In this document: one piece after another, positions 33,181 through 42,223 of the stretch
How positions within the stretch are numbered: position 1 is the first letter of the stretch
Layout: the number at the start of each line of letters is the position of its first letter
Assembly: GCF_028473665.1 (NCBI RefSeq)
Contig: NZ_CP098774.1
Coordinates: 5,141,501-5,205,500 of the forward strand
Length of the DNA: 64,000 nucleotides
DNA from: Sphingomonas sp. QA11
Lineage (GTDB): Bacteria > Pseudomonadota > Alphaproteobacteria > Sphingomonadales > Sphingomonadaceae
Direction: 5' to 3'
Translations under genes and position numbers: made by a program
The notes under the pieces: model-generated
What the model saw: the letters and a program-made list of their open reading frames with translations, nothing else
Databases searched by the model: none
Told to the model about the DNA's origin: nothing

Positions 33181-35031
33181 ATGATCCAGACGAACAGGCG
33201 CGAACTCCTCACGGGCGCAGGCGCACTTGGGTTGACCGCGGCACTCCCCGCCTGGGCCGTCCAGACCGCCGCCGCCACCCCCGCCGACTCCGCCGCCCAA
33301 AGCCTGCTCTCGGCCATGGCCGAGGACCTCCTGTCCGACTCTCCCGAAGCCGCCCTCACCCTCGGCATCGACAAGGGCGCGCGCGCCGCGCTGCACGGGC
33401 GTTTCATGGATCGCAGCGCCGCCGGGGATCAGGCGCGCGCCGCCCGCTGCACCGCCCGGCTCGGCCAGCTGCGCAAGCTCGACCGCGCCGGCCTTACCCC
33501 CGCCACCGCGCTCGATGTTGATACCGCCGAGACCGCCTATGCCCTGGCGGAGGAAGGCTGGCGGGCCATGCCGGTCGGTGAGGTCGCGGTACTCGATGCC
33601 AATGCCAGCTTCCGCAGCACGCCCTATATCGTCTCCCAGCTCGGCGGCGCCTATTCGGACCTGCCCGACCTGCTCGAAAACAAGCATGATGTCGCGGGCG
33701 CGGCCGATGCCGACGCCTATCTGTCGCGGCTCGAAAGCTATGCGGCGGCGGTCGACGGGGAAACCGGCCGAATCCATGCCGACGCCGCGAAGGGCGCGAT
33801 CCCGCCGGTGCTGGTGATCGACATCACCGCCGGCCAGTTGAAGGGCATTCGTAGCACCCCCGTCGCCGATTGGGGCATCGTCAAGAGCTTCGGGGAGAAA
33901 TGCGCCAGGGCCGGGCTGCCCGCGTCCTTCGTGCAGCGCGCCGCGACACTCTGCGCCGAGAAGGTCTCCCCCGCGCTCGATCGCCAGATCGCCGCCTTCG
34001 CCGCGATCCGGGCGAAGGCGAGCGAGGTCCCCGGCGTGTGGCAACGCCCGCACGGCGACGACTGGTATGGCTGGCTGGTCAAGGCGGGCACCACCACCAA
34101 TGCGACCCCGGACGAGATCCACGCGCTCGGCCTCGCGCAGAACAAGGCGATCAATGCTGAGATCGACACGCTGCTCAAGGGCCAGGGCCTGACCAGGGGC
34201 AGCGTTGGGGAGCGGCTGACCGCGCTGAGCAAGCGGCCCGATCTGCTGTTCAGCAACGACGATGTCGGGCGGGAAAAGCTGCTCGCCTATCTCAACGGCC
34301 GCATCGCCGATGTCCGCACCCGCCTGCCGCGCGCCTTCGGCAATCTGGTGAAGGGCAATCTCATCATCAAGCGCGTGCCGCCCGCCATCCAGGACGGCGC
34401 GCCCAATGGCTATGCCGGGCCTGGCTCGATGGACGGGTCCCAGCCGGGCATCTATTACATCAACCTCAAATCGACCGGCACCTGGCCGCGCTATTCGCTG
34501 CCGACGCTCTGTTATCACGAGGGCATTCCGGGCCATGTCTGGCAGGGCGAGTACAGCTATCGCCTGCCGCTGATCCGCTCGTTGCTCGCCTTCAACGCCT
34601 ATTCGGAAGGCTGGGCGCTTTATGCCGAACAGCTTGCCGGGGAACTCGGCGTCTATGACGACGATCCGCTCGGCCGGATCGGTTATCTCCAGTCGATGAA
34701 CTTCCGCGCCTGCCGGCTGGTGGTCGATACCGGCATCCACGCCAAGCGCTGGACCTTCGAGCAGGCGCTCGCGTGGTTCCAGCAGGCGACCGGCATGCCG
34801 CTTGGGCAGCTCACCGCTGAGCTGCAACGCTATTGCGCGATGCCGGGCCAGGCCTGCGGCTACAAGATGGGCCATAACGAGATCAACCGCCTGCGCGACC
34901 GGGCCAAGGCGGCGCTCGGGCCCCGCTACGATCTCAAGGCCTATGACGATGTCGTGGTGGAGACCGGCAACGTCCCGCTGACCCTGCTTGAGCGCGTGGT
35001 CGACGGCTATATCGCGAAAGCGAAGGGGTAG
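33181..35031 (+). CDS. DUF885 family metallopeptidase-like secreted protein
   Basis: 616 residues with a Tat-type signal (NRRELLTGAGALGLTAALPA, cleavage near WAVQ). The DUF885 signature is clear: PTLCYHEGIPGHVWQGEYSY (an HExxxH-like zinc-binding segment), FNAYSEGWALYAEQLAGELG with the third ligand Glu, and QACGYKMGHNEINRLRDRAK. The family is related to M3/M32-like peptidases acting in the periplasm. The start is the ATG at 33181. It is divergent from the lysozyme toxin gene and probably marks the return to core genome. Confidence 0.88.
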   Translation: MIQTNRRELLTGAGALGLTAALPAWAVQTAAATPADSAAQSLLSAMAEDLLSDSPEAALTLGIDKGARAALHGRFMDRSAAGDQARAARCTARLGQLRKLDRAGLTPATALDVDTAETAYALAEEGWRAMPVGEVAVLDANASFRSTPYIVSQLGGAYSDLPDLLENKHDVAGAADADAYLSRLESYAAAVDGETGRIHADAAKGAIPPVLVIDITAGQLKGIRSTPVADWGIVKSFGEKCARAGLPASFVQRAATLCAEKVSPALDRQIAAFAAIRAKASEVPGVWQRPHGDDWYGWLVKAGTTTNATPDEIHALGLAQNKAINAEIDTLLKGQGLTRGSVGERLTALSKRPDLLFSNDDVGREKLLAYLNGRIADVRTRLPRAFGNLVKGNLIIKRVPPAIQDGAPNGYAGPGSMDGSQPGIYYINLKSTGTWPRYSLPTLCYHEGIPGHVWQGEYSYRLPLIRSLLAFNAYSEGWALYAEQLAGELGVYDDDPLGRIGYLQSMNFRACRLVVDTGIHAKRWTFEQALAWFQQATGMPLGQLTAELQRYCAMPGQACGYKMGHNEINRLRDRAKAALGPRYDLKAYDDVVVETGNVPLTLLERVVDGYIAKAKG

Positions 35032-35061
35032 GATCTCCCCGCTGCTCGCGGGCAATCTCGG

Positions 35062-35159
35062 TCGTCATGCCGGACTTGTTCGGGCATCCACCGTCCCGCA
35101 AGCTCGCCGGCCTCTTGATTGCGGCGCGGTGGACCCCCGGGACGAGCCCGGGGTGACGA
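35062..35159. repeat. Dispersed palindromic repeat, copy 2
   Basis: It begins TCGTCATGCCGGACTTGTTC and ends GGACGAGCCCGGGGTGACGA, matching the outer arms of copy 1 at 14925-15023. The central about 40 bases differ. Both copies lie in intergenic DNA. Confidence 0.7.
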
Positions 35160-35333
35160 TGTGATGTTTGGTGAGGCGTCTCGATTCAACCCGACCCCAA
35201 AATCGTGCAGCGCTCACCAAGACCGGCCACCCATCCGCGCCGCTTCGCTCTTTCTCATGACCGCACAAGAACAGACGAAACCCCGCATGGTTCGCCATGA
35301 AAACAGCGCCGTTTTCGCGTCATATCGCGCGGA

Positions 35334-35363
35334 TTTACCGCTGTTATGCATAACAGCGGTAAA
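35334..35363. repeat. Perfect 30-bp palindrome
   Basis: TTTACCGCTGTTATG (35334-35348) is followed directly by its exact reverse complement (35349-35363). ATAACAGCGG recurs at about 35413. The stem is too AT-rich for a strong terminator. It could be a protein-binding site, for example for a dimeric recombinase or regulator. No partner can be named. Confidence 0.7.
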
Positions 35364-35473
35364 AGCCCGTATCCGATTGAACAGAAAGCGAAATTTCGCC
35401 CGGAAAATCCAACATAACAGCGGAAGAAAAAATCATCCGCGCGAATGGCGAAAGAGCGCCCCGGCCCGCCTCT

Positions 35474-36544
<1,071 letters not shown>

Positions 36545-36604
36545 GGTCCCGCCTTCTGGCACTGTACGCTGTTTTCAGGAACATGCGTTCCGGCGACGGC
36601 AGGC

Positions 36605-37381
36605 TCAAACCGGTTGGCGCGCTGGCTCCTCATCGCCGACGATATCGCACAACAGCCCGTCGCCGAGCCAGCGGCCCAGCAGCGTTCCGGCCAGCGCGAT
36701 GCCGCTTTCTTCGCCATGCTGCTCGACCAGCGCGGTGCAGAGCGAGGCGAACGGCATGCCGGCACGGGCAAGCGTCAGCGCGCCGAGTTCCTCGCTATCG
36801 ATCGCGCGGAACCGCGATATCTGCGCGTGCCGCCACACCAGGATCGCCCCGGCCTCCGGCAGCATCGCGACAGGCGGCGGCATCTCCCCGGCATCGAGCG
36901 CCGACCAAAGCGCCGGGGCGTTGGTGATCGAGGCCCGGTGGTCGAGCGTGGGGGTGAAGCGCAGTATCGCCGCGTCCCAGTCGACCGCCGCGACCTGGTC
37001 GGGGCCGATCGCGGGGGCGTCGGGCCCGACAAAGGCTTCGCCAAGCGCCAGTTCGATCCAGGCGAGCTCGGCGATTTCCGGATCGTCCGGGTTCAGCGCG
37101 GCGAGCGTCGCGGGGAAGTCGCGCGGATAGGCGTCGAGCGTCCAGCTGCTCGGCGGGAAACGGTCGATATGCGTGACCACCGCCGCGTGAAACGCCTCGC
37201 CGCCGATCCACGCCAGCGTATGCGGGAAGCTTTGCTCGAGACAGGCGATGAGCTGAGCGCGATAATTATTCTGGTACACGCGCAGGCCCGGGGCATGGCG
37301 GTGCCCGATGCGGTTCATCGAGTCCTCGCTGCCGCTTTTCAGCCAGCCGCTGAAATCGCGCTGCATCGCCAGCAGGCTCAT
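36605..37381 (-). CDS. bufC: BufC/HvfC-type DUF2063 protein (MNIO partner)
   Basis: 258 residues: an N-terminal DUF2063 domain (LLAMQRDFSGWLKSG, GLRVYQNNYRAQLIACLEQSFPHTLAWIGGEAFH) used for precursor recognition, then a variable C-terminal domain. It pairs with the MNIO enzyme BufB to install modifications on cysteines of bufferin precursors. Its ATG overlaps the bufB stop (ATGA), so the two are translated together. It is the last gene of the SigF-controlled BufA2-B-C operon. Confidence 0.88.
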   Translation of the reverse strand: MSLLAMQRDFSGWLKSGSEDSMNRIGHRHAPGLRVYQNNYRAQLIACLEQSFPHTLAWIGGEAFHAAVVTHIDRFPPSSWTLDAYPRDFPATLAALNPDDPEIAELAWIELALGEAFVGPDAPAIGPDQVAAVDWDAAILRFTPTLDHRASITNAPALWSALDAGEMPPPVAMLPEAGAILVWRHAQISRFRAIDSEELGALTLARAGMPFASLCTALVEQHGEESGIALAGTLLGRWLGDGLLCDIVGDEEPARQPV

Positions 37382-38211
37382 GCCGCGATCCTCTCGCCCG
37401 CGCCGCCGATCCGGCGCGCGATCGCCAGTTCGGCGAGCAGGTCGGCGAGCGGCGGGATATCGTCGTCGCGCTCGATCATCGTCGCCACCGGGCCGAGCCG
37501 CGGCAGGACATGGGCGTACAGGTCCCAGACCGAGACGGGCACTGGCTGGTCGTGCGAATCGATCAGCAATTCCTCTCCCTGGCTGTGCCCGGCGAGATGG
37601 ATCTGGCTGACCCGGTCGTGCGGCACGCCGTCGAGATAGGCGATCGGGTCGAAGCCGTGGTTCGAGGCGCTGACGAACACATTGTTGACGTCGAGCAGCA
37701 GCCCGCATCCGGTTCGCGCGCACAGGGCGTCGAGGAACTGCCATTCGGTCCGGTCGGCGCCGTCGAAGGCGAGGTAGCTCGAGGGGTTTTCGATCAGCAT
37801 CGCGCGCCCGAGCGAATCCTGTGCGCGGCCGATATTGGCGCAGACCAGGTCGAGCGCCTCGTCGGTATAGGGCAGGGGCAACAGGTCATGCGAACTGAAC
37901 CCTTCGATCCGGGTCCAGCTCAGATGGTCGGATATGAACAGCGGCTCGATCTCGTCGGCAAGCGCGCGCAGGCGGCGCAGATAGGCGCCGTCGACCCCGT
38001 CGGCCGATCCGACCGACATCGACACGCCGTGCAGCGCGACCGGGTAGCGCTCGCGCACCTCGCGCAGGATCGCGCGGGGGCGGCCGCCATCGACCATGAA
38101 ATTCTCCGAGATCACCTCGACGAAGTCGACCGCGACCCGGTGAGTCAGGAACTCGGCATAATGCGGCTTGCGCAGGCCCAGGCCGTAACCTGAAAAGACT
38201 GGCTGGATCAT
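37378..38211 (-). CDS. bufB: BufB, MNIO-class (DUF692) iron enzyme
   Basis: 277 residues with the TIM-barrel DUF692 fold: GYGLGLRKPHYAEFL, VDFVEVISENFMVDGG, HGVSMSVGS, LFISDHLSW, IENPSSYLAF, GLLLDVNNVFVSASNHG and QIHLAGHS carry the His/Asp/Glu/Asn ligands of the multinuclear iron site. In bufferin systems this enzyme converts precursor cysteines to thiooxazoles. The start is the ATG at 38211 with a GGGAGAG site. An attenuator-like hairpin separates it from bufA2. Confidence 0.92.
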   Translation of the reverse strand: MIQPVFSGYGLGLRKPHYAEFLTHRVAVDFVEVISENFMVDGGRPRAILREVRERYPVALHGVSMSVGSADGVDGAYLRRLRALADEIEPLFISDHLSWTRIEGFSSHDLLPLPYTDEALDLVCANIGRAQDSLGRAMLIENPSSYLAFDGADRTEWQFLDALCARTGCGLLLDVNNVFVSASNHGFDPIAYLDGVPHDRVSQIHLAGHSQGEELLIDSHDQPVPVSVWDLYAHVLPRLGPVATMIERDDDIPPLADLLAELAIARRIGGAGERIAA

Positions 38212-38242
38212 GGTGATGCTCTCCCGGGGCGGAAAGGAGGGT

Positions 38243-38267
38243 GGCCCGGACGCACCGCGCCCGGGCC
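38243..38267 (-). terminator. Hairpin between bufA2 and bufB
   Basis: GGCCCGG (38243-38249) and CCGGGCC (38261-38267) form a 7-bp stem in the minus transcript just after the bufA2 stop, followed by ACCCTCCTTTCC. It may act as a partial terminator, or stabilise the precursor message so that precursor exceeds enzyme. Confidence 0.45.
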
Positions 38268-38276
38268 CTGCGCTTG

Positions 38277-38546
38277 TCAGTTGGGCGCGGTCAGGCTGCC
38301 GCCCGCCTTGGTGCAGGCCTTGGCGCTGAGTTCCTTGAAGCCCTGGCCCTTGCAGTCGTTCTGGCCCTTGCAGTCGTTCTTCGCTGTCTTGCAGTCGGAC
38401 GTGCCCTTGCAGGTGTTGATGCCGTAGCAATGGACCTTGGCGGCGCCGGCACCCGCGGCGAAGGCGGGGGCGGTCGGCGCGGCGGCGGCGATTGCGATGA
38501 CGGCGGCGGAAGCGGCGAAGCTGACGCTGGTACGGAACATGGTCAT
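38277..38546 (-). CDS. bufA2: BufA2-like bufferin precursor (periplasmic metallophore)
   Basis: 89 residues: a signal peptide (SFAASAAVIAIAAAAPTAPA, cleavage near AFAAG) and a mature part with six cysteines in a Lys/Asn-rich frame (HCYGINTCKG, TSDCKTAKNDCKGQNDCKGQ, KACTKAGG). This is the BufA2 pattern. Modified bufferins bind copper in the periplasm and protect the cell. A SigF-type promoter lies upstream (38590-38615), and bufB/bufC follow. Confidence 0.85.
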   Translation of the reverse strand: MTMFRTSVSFAASAAVIAIAAAAPTAPAFAAGAGAAKVHCYGINTCKGTSDCKTAKNDCKGQNDCKGQGFKELSAKACTKAGGSLTAPN

Positions 38547-38589
38547 GGTGGAAACTCCTGGAAAGGATCTGCCTGATTGGCCCCTCCAG

Positions 38590-38615
38590 TTCGCCGCCCG
38601 CCGCCCGCCGGTTAC
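38590..38615 (-). promoter_or_regulatory. SigF-type promoter of bufA2-bufB-bufC
   Basis: On the minus strand GTAACC (38615-38610) and CGAA (38593-38590) are separated by exactly 16 bases, the consensus described for Caulobacter SigF. The -10 is 44 bases from the start codon. Confidence 0.8.
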
Positions 38616-38628
38616 AGCGGCGGAATAT

Positions 38629-39270
38629 TTACCAGCGCAGCAGGCGCGGGCCGAGCAGCGCGCCCAGCAGGGTCGCGAGCAGGATGCCGAGCGAATACCA
38701 GGTGAGCACGAAGATCGCCGAGACCTCGGGACAGTGGAGGCAATAGACCGTCGCCGCGAAGGCGCCCGCCGCCAGCCCCGCCGCCGCGCCCGCGGCGCGC
38801 AACCGGGTCGGCGCCAGCCGCCGGAACGACCAGAGCAGCCCGGCGAAGATCGGCATCGCCAGCGCGAACACCCGCCAGGGGCACAGCCTCCAGCTATGCC
38901 CGAGCCACATCGCCAGCCATTCGGTTTCGGGGGTGCGGATCAGCTCCACCGCGGCGAGCCCGGCGAGCAGGCTGACGGGCACGGCCAGCAGCCATAGCCA
39001 GCGCAGGCTCCCGCTGTCAGGCCGCGCGAGCCGCACGGTCGCCACGATCGCGCAGAGCGAGAGCGACAGCGTGTAGCCCCACTTCACCCAGAACGGGAAG
39101 CCGTGCATCGCGGTGCCGAGATCGGGCCTGACGCCCATGCCGATCACGACATAGGCGATCGACACCAGTGCCCCGACCGCGGCGCCGATCGCGATCCGGC
39201 GGCCGACCGCATTGCGCCGCACCGGCGGCACGTCGCGCGAAAGCTGGTCGATGAGCTGGTCGGTATTCAT
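38629..39270 (-). CDS. nrsF: NrsF-type anti-sigma factor (DUF1109)
   Basis: 213 residues with six hydrophobic segments (for example AIGAAVGALVSIAYVVIGMG, LWLLAVPVSLLAGLAAVELI) and conserved Cys in WRLCPWRVF and VYCLHCPEV, which act as the redox/metal sensor of NrsF. It holds SigF at the membrane until chromate, cadmium, copper or similar stress oxidises or binds the cysteines. The start is the ATG at 39270, which overlaps the sigF stop (ATGA). Confidence 0.9.
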   Translation of the reverse strand: MNTDQLIDQLSRDVPPVRRNAVGRRIAIGAAVGALVSIAYVVIGMGVRPDLGTAMHGFPFWVKWGYTLSLSLCAIVATVRLARPDSGSLRWLWLLAVPVSLLAGLAAVELIRTPETEWLAMWLGHSWRLCPWRVFALAMPIFAGLLWSFRRLAPTRLRAAGAAAGLAAGAFAATVYCLHCPEVSAIFVLTWYSLGILLATLLGALLGPRLLRW

Positions 39271-39806
39271 CGGCCGATCCCCTGGACGCGCGCCATCAGC
39301 GCCTTGAGTCCGCGATGTACCGATACCTTGACGTCGGATTCGCCGATCCCGCCGGCGGCGGCGGCTTCGGCGATGCTCTCGCCCTCGATCCGCGTCGCGC
39401 GGATCATCCGCGCCTGCTTGGGCGGCAGGGTTTCGAGGAGCTGGTCGATATCCATCCGCGCATCGCTCGATTCCTCGAAACCTTCGGCGACCAGCAGTTC
39501 CTCCAGCCCCTCGACCGGCACGAACCGCCGGGTGCGCCGGAAATGATCGATCATCTTGTAGCGCGCGATCGCGAACAGCCATCCGGTGAAGATCCGGGTC
39601 CGGTCATAGGTGCCGCGACGGCTATGCACGGCGATCAGCGTTTCCTGCACCAGGTCCTCGATATCGTCGCCGCCACCCGACCAGCGGCGGCGGTAAAAAG
39701 CGCGGAGCAGCGGCGCCAGCGCGCGCAGCAGCGCGGCATGGTCGGCGGCGTTGCCGTCCAGCCCGCTGATCATCAACGCTCGCAACTGGTCCTCGCTCGC
39801 CCGCAT
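39267..39806 (-). CDS. sigF: ECF sigma factor SigF
   Basis: 179 residues with sigma region 2 (YRRRWSGGGDDIEDLVQETL, IFTGWLFAIARYKMIDHFRR) and region 4 (LPPKQARMIRATRIEGESIA, then GIGESDVKVSVHRGLKAL). Pairing with NrsF and three GTAACC-N16-CGAA promoters around it identify the SigF group. Its own promoter (39827-39852) implies autoregulation. Confidence 0.92.
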   Translation of the reverse strand: MRASEDQLRALMISGLDGNAADHAALLRALAPLLRAFYRRRWSGGGDDIEDLVQETLIAVHSRRGTYDRTRIFTGWLFAIARYKMIDHFRRTRRFVPVEGLEELLVAEGFEESSDARMDIDQLLETLPPKQARMIRATRIEGESIAEAAAAGGIGESDVKVSVHRGLKALMARVQGIGR

Positions 39807-39826
39807 CAGCGCTCCTCGAGTCCTTC

Positions 39827-39852
39827 TTCGCCGCCCGCGGGGAAAAGGTTAC
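39827..39852 (-). promoter_or_regulatory. SigF-type promoter of sigF-nrsF
   Basis: Minus-strand GTAACC (39852-39847), 16 bases, CGAA (39830-39827), 21 bases before the sigF ATG. It matches the other two sites exactly. Confidence 0.8.
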
Positions 39853-39895
39853 GGCATTGCGGCCGGGCATGCGCGAAATAATTCGCGACCCGTGC

Positions 39896-39921
39896 GTAAC
39901 CTTGGCCGTCCTCCGGGCGAA
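39896..39921 (+). promoter_or_regulatory. SigF-type promoter of bufA1-doxX
   Basis: Plus-strand GTAACC (39896-39901), 16 bases, CGAA (39918-39921), divergent from the sigF promoter 44 bases away. It leaves a leader of about 100 bases before bufA1. Confidence 0.8.
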
Positions 39922-40026
39922 TTGCCATCGTGACCCGGTTTCGACCCTCTCCTCCGGTCACCGCACGGCCCGGATCGTCCCGTCCGGGTCGTGCGCGAGG
40001 TGTCCCATCATCAAAGGATTTCCATC

Positions 40027-40302
40027 ATGCGTCCCACCCATGCCCGTTTCGCCGCCGCCATCGCGCTTGCCGCCGCCGGTACCGCGATCGCAACTTCTGC
40101 CTCGGCCCAGGCTCCGGCAATGGAGAAATGCTACGGCGTCGCCCTTGCCGGCAAGAACGACTGCAAGGCCGGCGCGGGTACGAGCTGCGCCGGTACCTCC
40201 AGGGTCAATTACCAGGGCGATGCCTGGAAGCTGGTCAAGGCGGGCACCTGCGCCGGCATCAAGACCCCAAAGGGCAATGGCTCGCTCACGCCCAGGGCCT
40301 GA
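40027..40302 (+). CDS. bufA1: BufA1-like bufferin precursor (DUF2282)
   Basis: 91 residues: a signal peptide (FAAAIALAAAGTAIATSASA, cleavage near SAQA) and the DUF2282 body AMEKCYGVALAGKNDCKAG, GTSCAGTSRV, VKAGTCAGIK with four cysteines. It is a second bufferin precursor of a different family from BufA2. It has no B/C genes beside it on its own strand, so it probably uses the bufBC enzymes encoded divergently. The start is the ATG at 40027. Confidence 0.9.
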   Translation: MRPTHARFAAAIALAAAGTAIATSASAQAPAMEKCYGVALAGKNDCKAGAGTSCAGTSRVNYQGDAWKLVKAGTCAGIKTPKGNGSLTPRA

Positions 40303-40309
40303 TGGTTCC

Positions 40310-40334
40310 GGCCGGGGCTCCTCCCGCCCCGGCC
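40310..40334 (+). terminator. Strong hairpin between bufA1 and doxX
   Basis: GGCCGGGGC (40310-40318) pairs perfectly with GCCCCGGCC (40326-40334) around a 7-base loop, followed by ACCCTTTC, 8 bases after the bufA1 stop. It is probably a partial terminator favouring precursor over DoxX, as in the BufA2 operon. Confidence 0.55.
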
Positions 40335-40357
40335 ACCCTTTCTCGCGGAGACCCGCC

Positions 40358-40828
40358 ATGATCTCGCTCGTCGCGCTCTACGATCGCGCCGCCGGCCGCC
40401 TGACGGCGCTGGTGCCCGATGCCTTCCTCCTCCTGATCGCACGGCTCGGCATCGCTGGCGTGTTCTTCCAGTCCGGCCGGACTAAGGTCGAAGGGCTGAT
40501 CAGCATCACCCCCGGGACCTATGAACTGTTCCGCACCGACTATCGACTGCCGCTCATTCCGCCCGACATCGCCGCGGTCGCTGCGACATGGTCTGAACAT
40601 GTCTTCTCGATCCTGCTGGTGATGGGCCTGATGACGCGCTTCTCCGCCGCGTCGCTGCTTGGCATGACGCTGGTGATCGAGATCTTCGTCTATCCGGATG
40701 CATGGCCGACTCATCTGAGCTGGGCCGCGATCCTTCTCCCGCTGGTCGCCCGCGGTGGCGGTGCATGGTCGCTTGACCGGCTGATCCACGGGGTCGCCAG
40801 CCCCTTGCACCGCGGTGCGGCCCGCTAG
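40358..40828 (+). CDS. DoxX family membrane protein of the bufferin locus
   Basis: 156 residues with four transmembrane segments (LLLIARLGIAGVFFQSGRTK carries the DoxX motif; HVFSILLVMGLMTRF; SLLGMTLVIEIFVY; WAAILLPLVARGG). DoxX proteins often accompany DUF2282/DUF692/DUF2063 genes, and a role in redox or membrane handling of the metallophore is assumed. The ATG at 40358 follows CGCGGAGACC. The 3' end overlaps the acetamidase gene stop by 4 bases (convergent). Confidence 0.87.
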   Translation: MISLVALYDRAAGRLTALVPDAFLLLIARLGIAGVFFQSGRTKVEGLISITPGTYELFRTDYRLPLIPPDIAAVAATWSEHVFSILLVMGLMTRFSAASLLGMTLVIEIFVYPDAWPTHLSWAAILLPLVARGGGAWSLDRLIHGVASPLHRGAAR

Positions 40829-42150
40829 GGCATTGGTTTCGACCGAGCGGGCAGCAGCGCCTTGTCGATCCGCGCCGAGACGCCGACGCTGCGTCCAGCG
40901 AGGTTGGCCACGGTGAAGCTGACCGCGCTGCCCATCACCTGCGCGCCCTGCGACAGGGTCAGGCCGTAATCCTGCTGGAGCCACTGGAGCAGCCCGGTGC
41001 TCGCTGCCTTCAGGGCCTCGTCGAGCGATCCCGCCTGGCCGAGCACCATGATCTGAGTCGGCGATTCGACACGCGGCGATCCGAAAGACCTGCCCTTGAT
41101 CACGTCGACGCTGAATTCGACGTCCATCGACGTCTCGAGCGCATATTGCGATGTCTCCCCGTCGCCCTGCAGCGCATGCGCGTCGCCGAGATAGAGCAGC
41201 GCGCCTGGCTGCTGCACCGGCAGGTAGACGGTGTTGCCCGCGACGACTTCGTTGAAATCCATGTTGCCGCCGATGCGCCCGGTGTCGCCGGTCGACATCG
41301 GCGCCGAGCCGAAGCCCGGCGCGACGGCGAGGCCGCCAAGCATTGGTCGCATCGGCACCGACAGGTCCTTCAGCGCCCCCGTTGCTCCCTCCGGGCTGGC
41401 CCGTCCCGCCGCGCGATCGAGCTTCCACCGCACCGGCTTGCCGAGGTCGCCCGCCTTCGCGACCAGGCTCGATCCGAGCGCGCGCCCGACGACGCTGTCC
41501 AGGCTGTCGGCATAGTCCCGGTTCGGGGTCAGGCGCTTGAGATGGATCGCCAGCGTATCGCCAGGCACCGCGCCCGCGACATAGAAGGGCCCGGTCTGCG
41601 GGTTGCCGAACAACGCGCGGGTGACGCCCGCCGCGTCGACCCCGCCGGAATCAACCGTGCTGGTGCGCACCGTGTCGCCCGGCCAGATCGTCAGGACCGG
41701 CGCGCGGTCGGCGCTGAACAGGTTGGAATAGTCGGTCGGGCTGAAGTCATGGGTGCGTGGCGGGCCATCGGGCCGCTCGGGCAGGCGGCGGGCAGTGAAG
41801 CGGTGGCGCACCCGCGTGCCGGGCGTGTTGGAATCGGCGAGATCGGCCTCGCCCGCCATCGCCGCGCCGTTCCGCGTGCCGGCATAGCGATAGTCGGTGC
41901 CCTTCGCGTCGGTCGCGACGAAGCGAAGCATCTTGCCCGACGCGTCGCCCTTCAGGGGATCGCCATCCAGGTCGCCCGACAGCCGGCCGCCGTCGCTGAC
42001 CAGCGTCAGCGTCGAATAGGCCGGGGTGCCCCACATGTCGGTGACAAGAAGCCAATGCTCGTCCACCCGTGCCGCGTCGCGGGCAGAACCCGGTGCGGAG
42101 AGGGTAAGGGCGACGGGCGCCAGAATAGCGATGGCAAGCAGCTTCTTCAC
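40825..42150 (-). CDS. Acetamidase/formamidase family secreted protein
   Basis: 441 residues with a signal peptide (KLLAIAILAPVALTLSAPGS). The FmdA/AmdA fold is shown by VLTIWPGDTVRTSTVDSGG, NPQTGPFYVAGAVPGDTLAI, GGNMDFNEVVAGNTVYLPVQ and GALLYLGDAHALQGDGE. The N-terminal about 100 residues form an extra beta-rich domain before the amidase. It hydrolyses formamide or small amides in the periplasm; the substrate is not known. The start is the ATG at 42150. Confidence 0.88.
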   Translation of the reverse strand: MKKLLAIAILAPVALTLSAPGSARDAARVDEHWLLVTDMWGTPAYSTLTLVSDGGRLSGDLDGDPLKGDASGKMLRFVATDAKGTDYRYAGTRNGAAMAGEADLADSNTPGTRVRHRFTARRLPERPDGPPRTHDFSPTDYSNLFSADRAPVLTIWPGDTVRTSTVDSGGVDAAGVTRALFGNPQTGPFYVAGAVPGDTLAIHLKRLTPNRDYADSLDSVVGRALGSSLVAKAGDLGKPVRWKLDRAAGRASPEGATGALKDLSVPMRPMLGGLAVAPGFGSAPMSTGDTGRIGGNMDFNEVVAGNTVYLPVQQPGALLYLGDAHALQGDGETSQYALETSMDVEFSVDVIKGRSFGSPRVESPTQIMVLGQAGSLDEALKAASTGLLQWLQQDYGLTLSQGAQVMGSAVSFTVANLAGRSVGVSARIDKALLPARSKPMP

Positions 42151-42223
42151 ATGGAGCTCCGGTATTGTCGATTACATCTGTAGTCGATAGCGCCGTTATG
42201 CGCCGATGCAAGCACCTATCGGG

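Larger units (their letters stand above)
35032..35473. other. Convergent intergenic region with repeat and perfect palindrome
   Basis: This 442-base gap between the ends of the DUF885 and dinB genes holds repeat copy 2 (35062-35159) and a 30-bp perfect palindrome (35334-35363). A further half-site follows at about 35413. No gene is supported. Short frames across it lack ribosome-binding sites. Confidence 0.6.

Noticed and set aside
33118..35055. 645-codon minus-strand frame opposite the DUF885 gene
   Set aside because: Shadow of the DUF885 coding strand; no start context and no recognisable domain.
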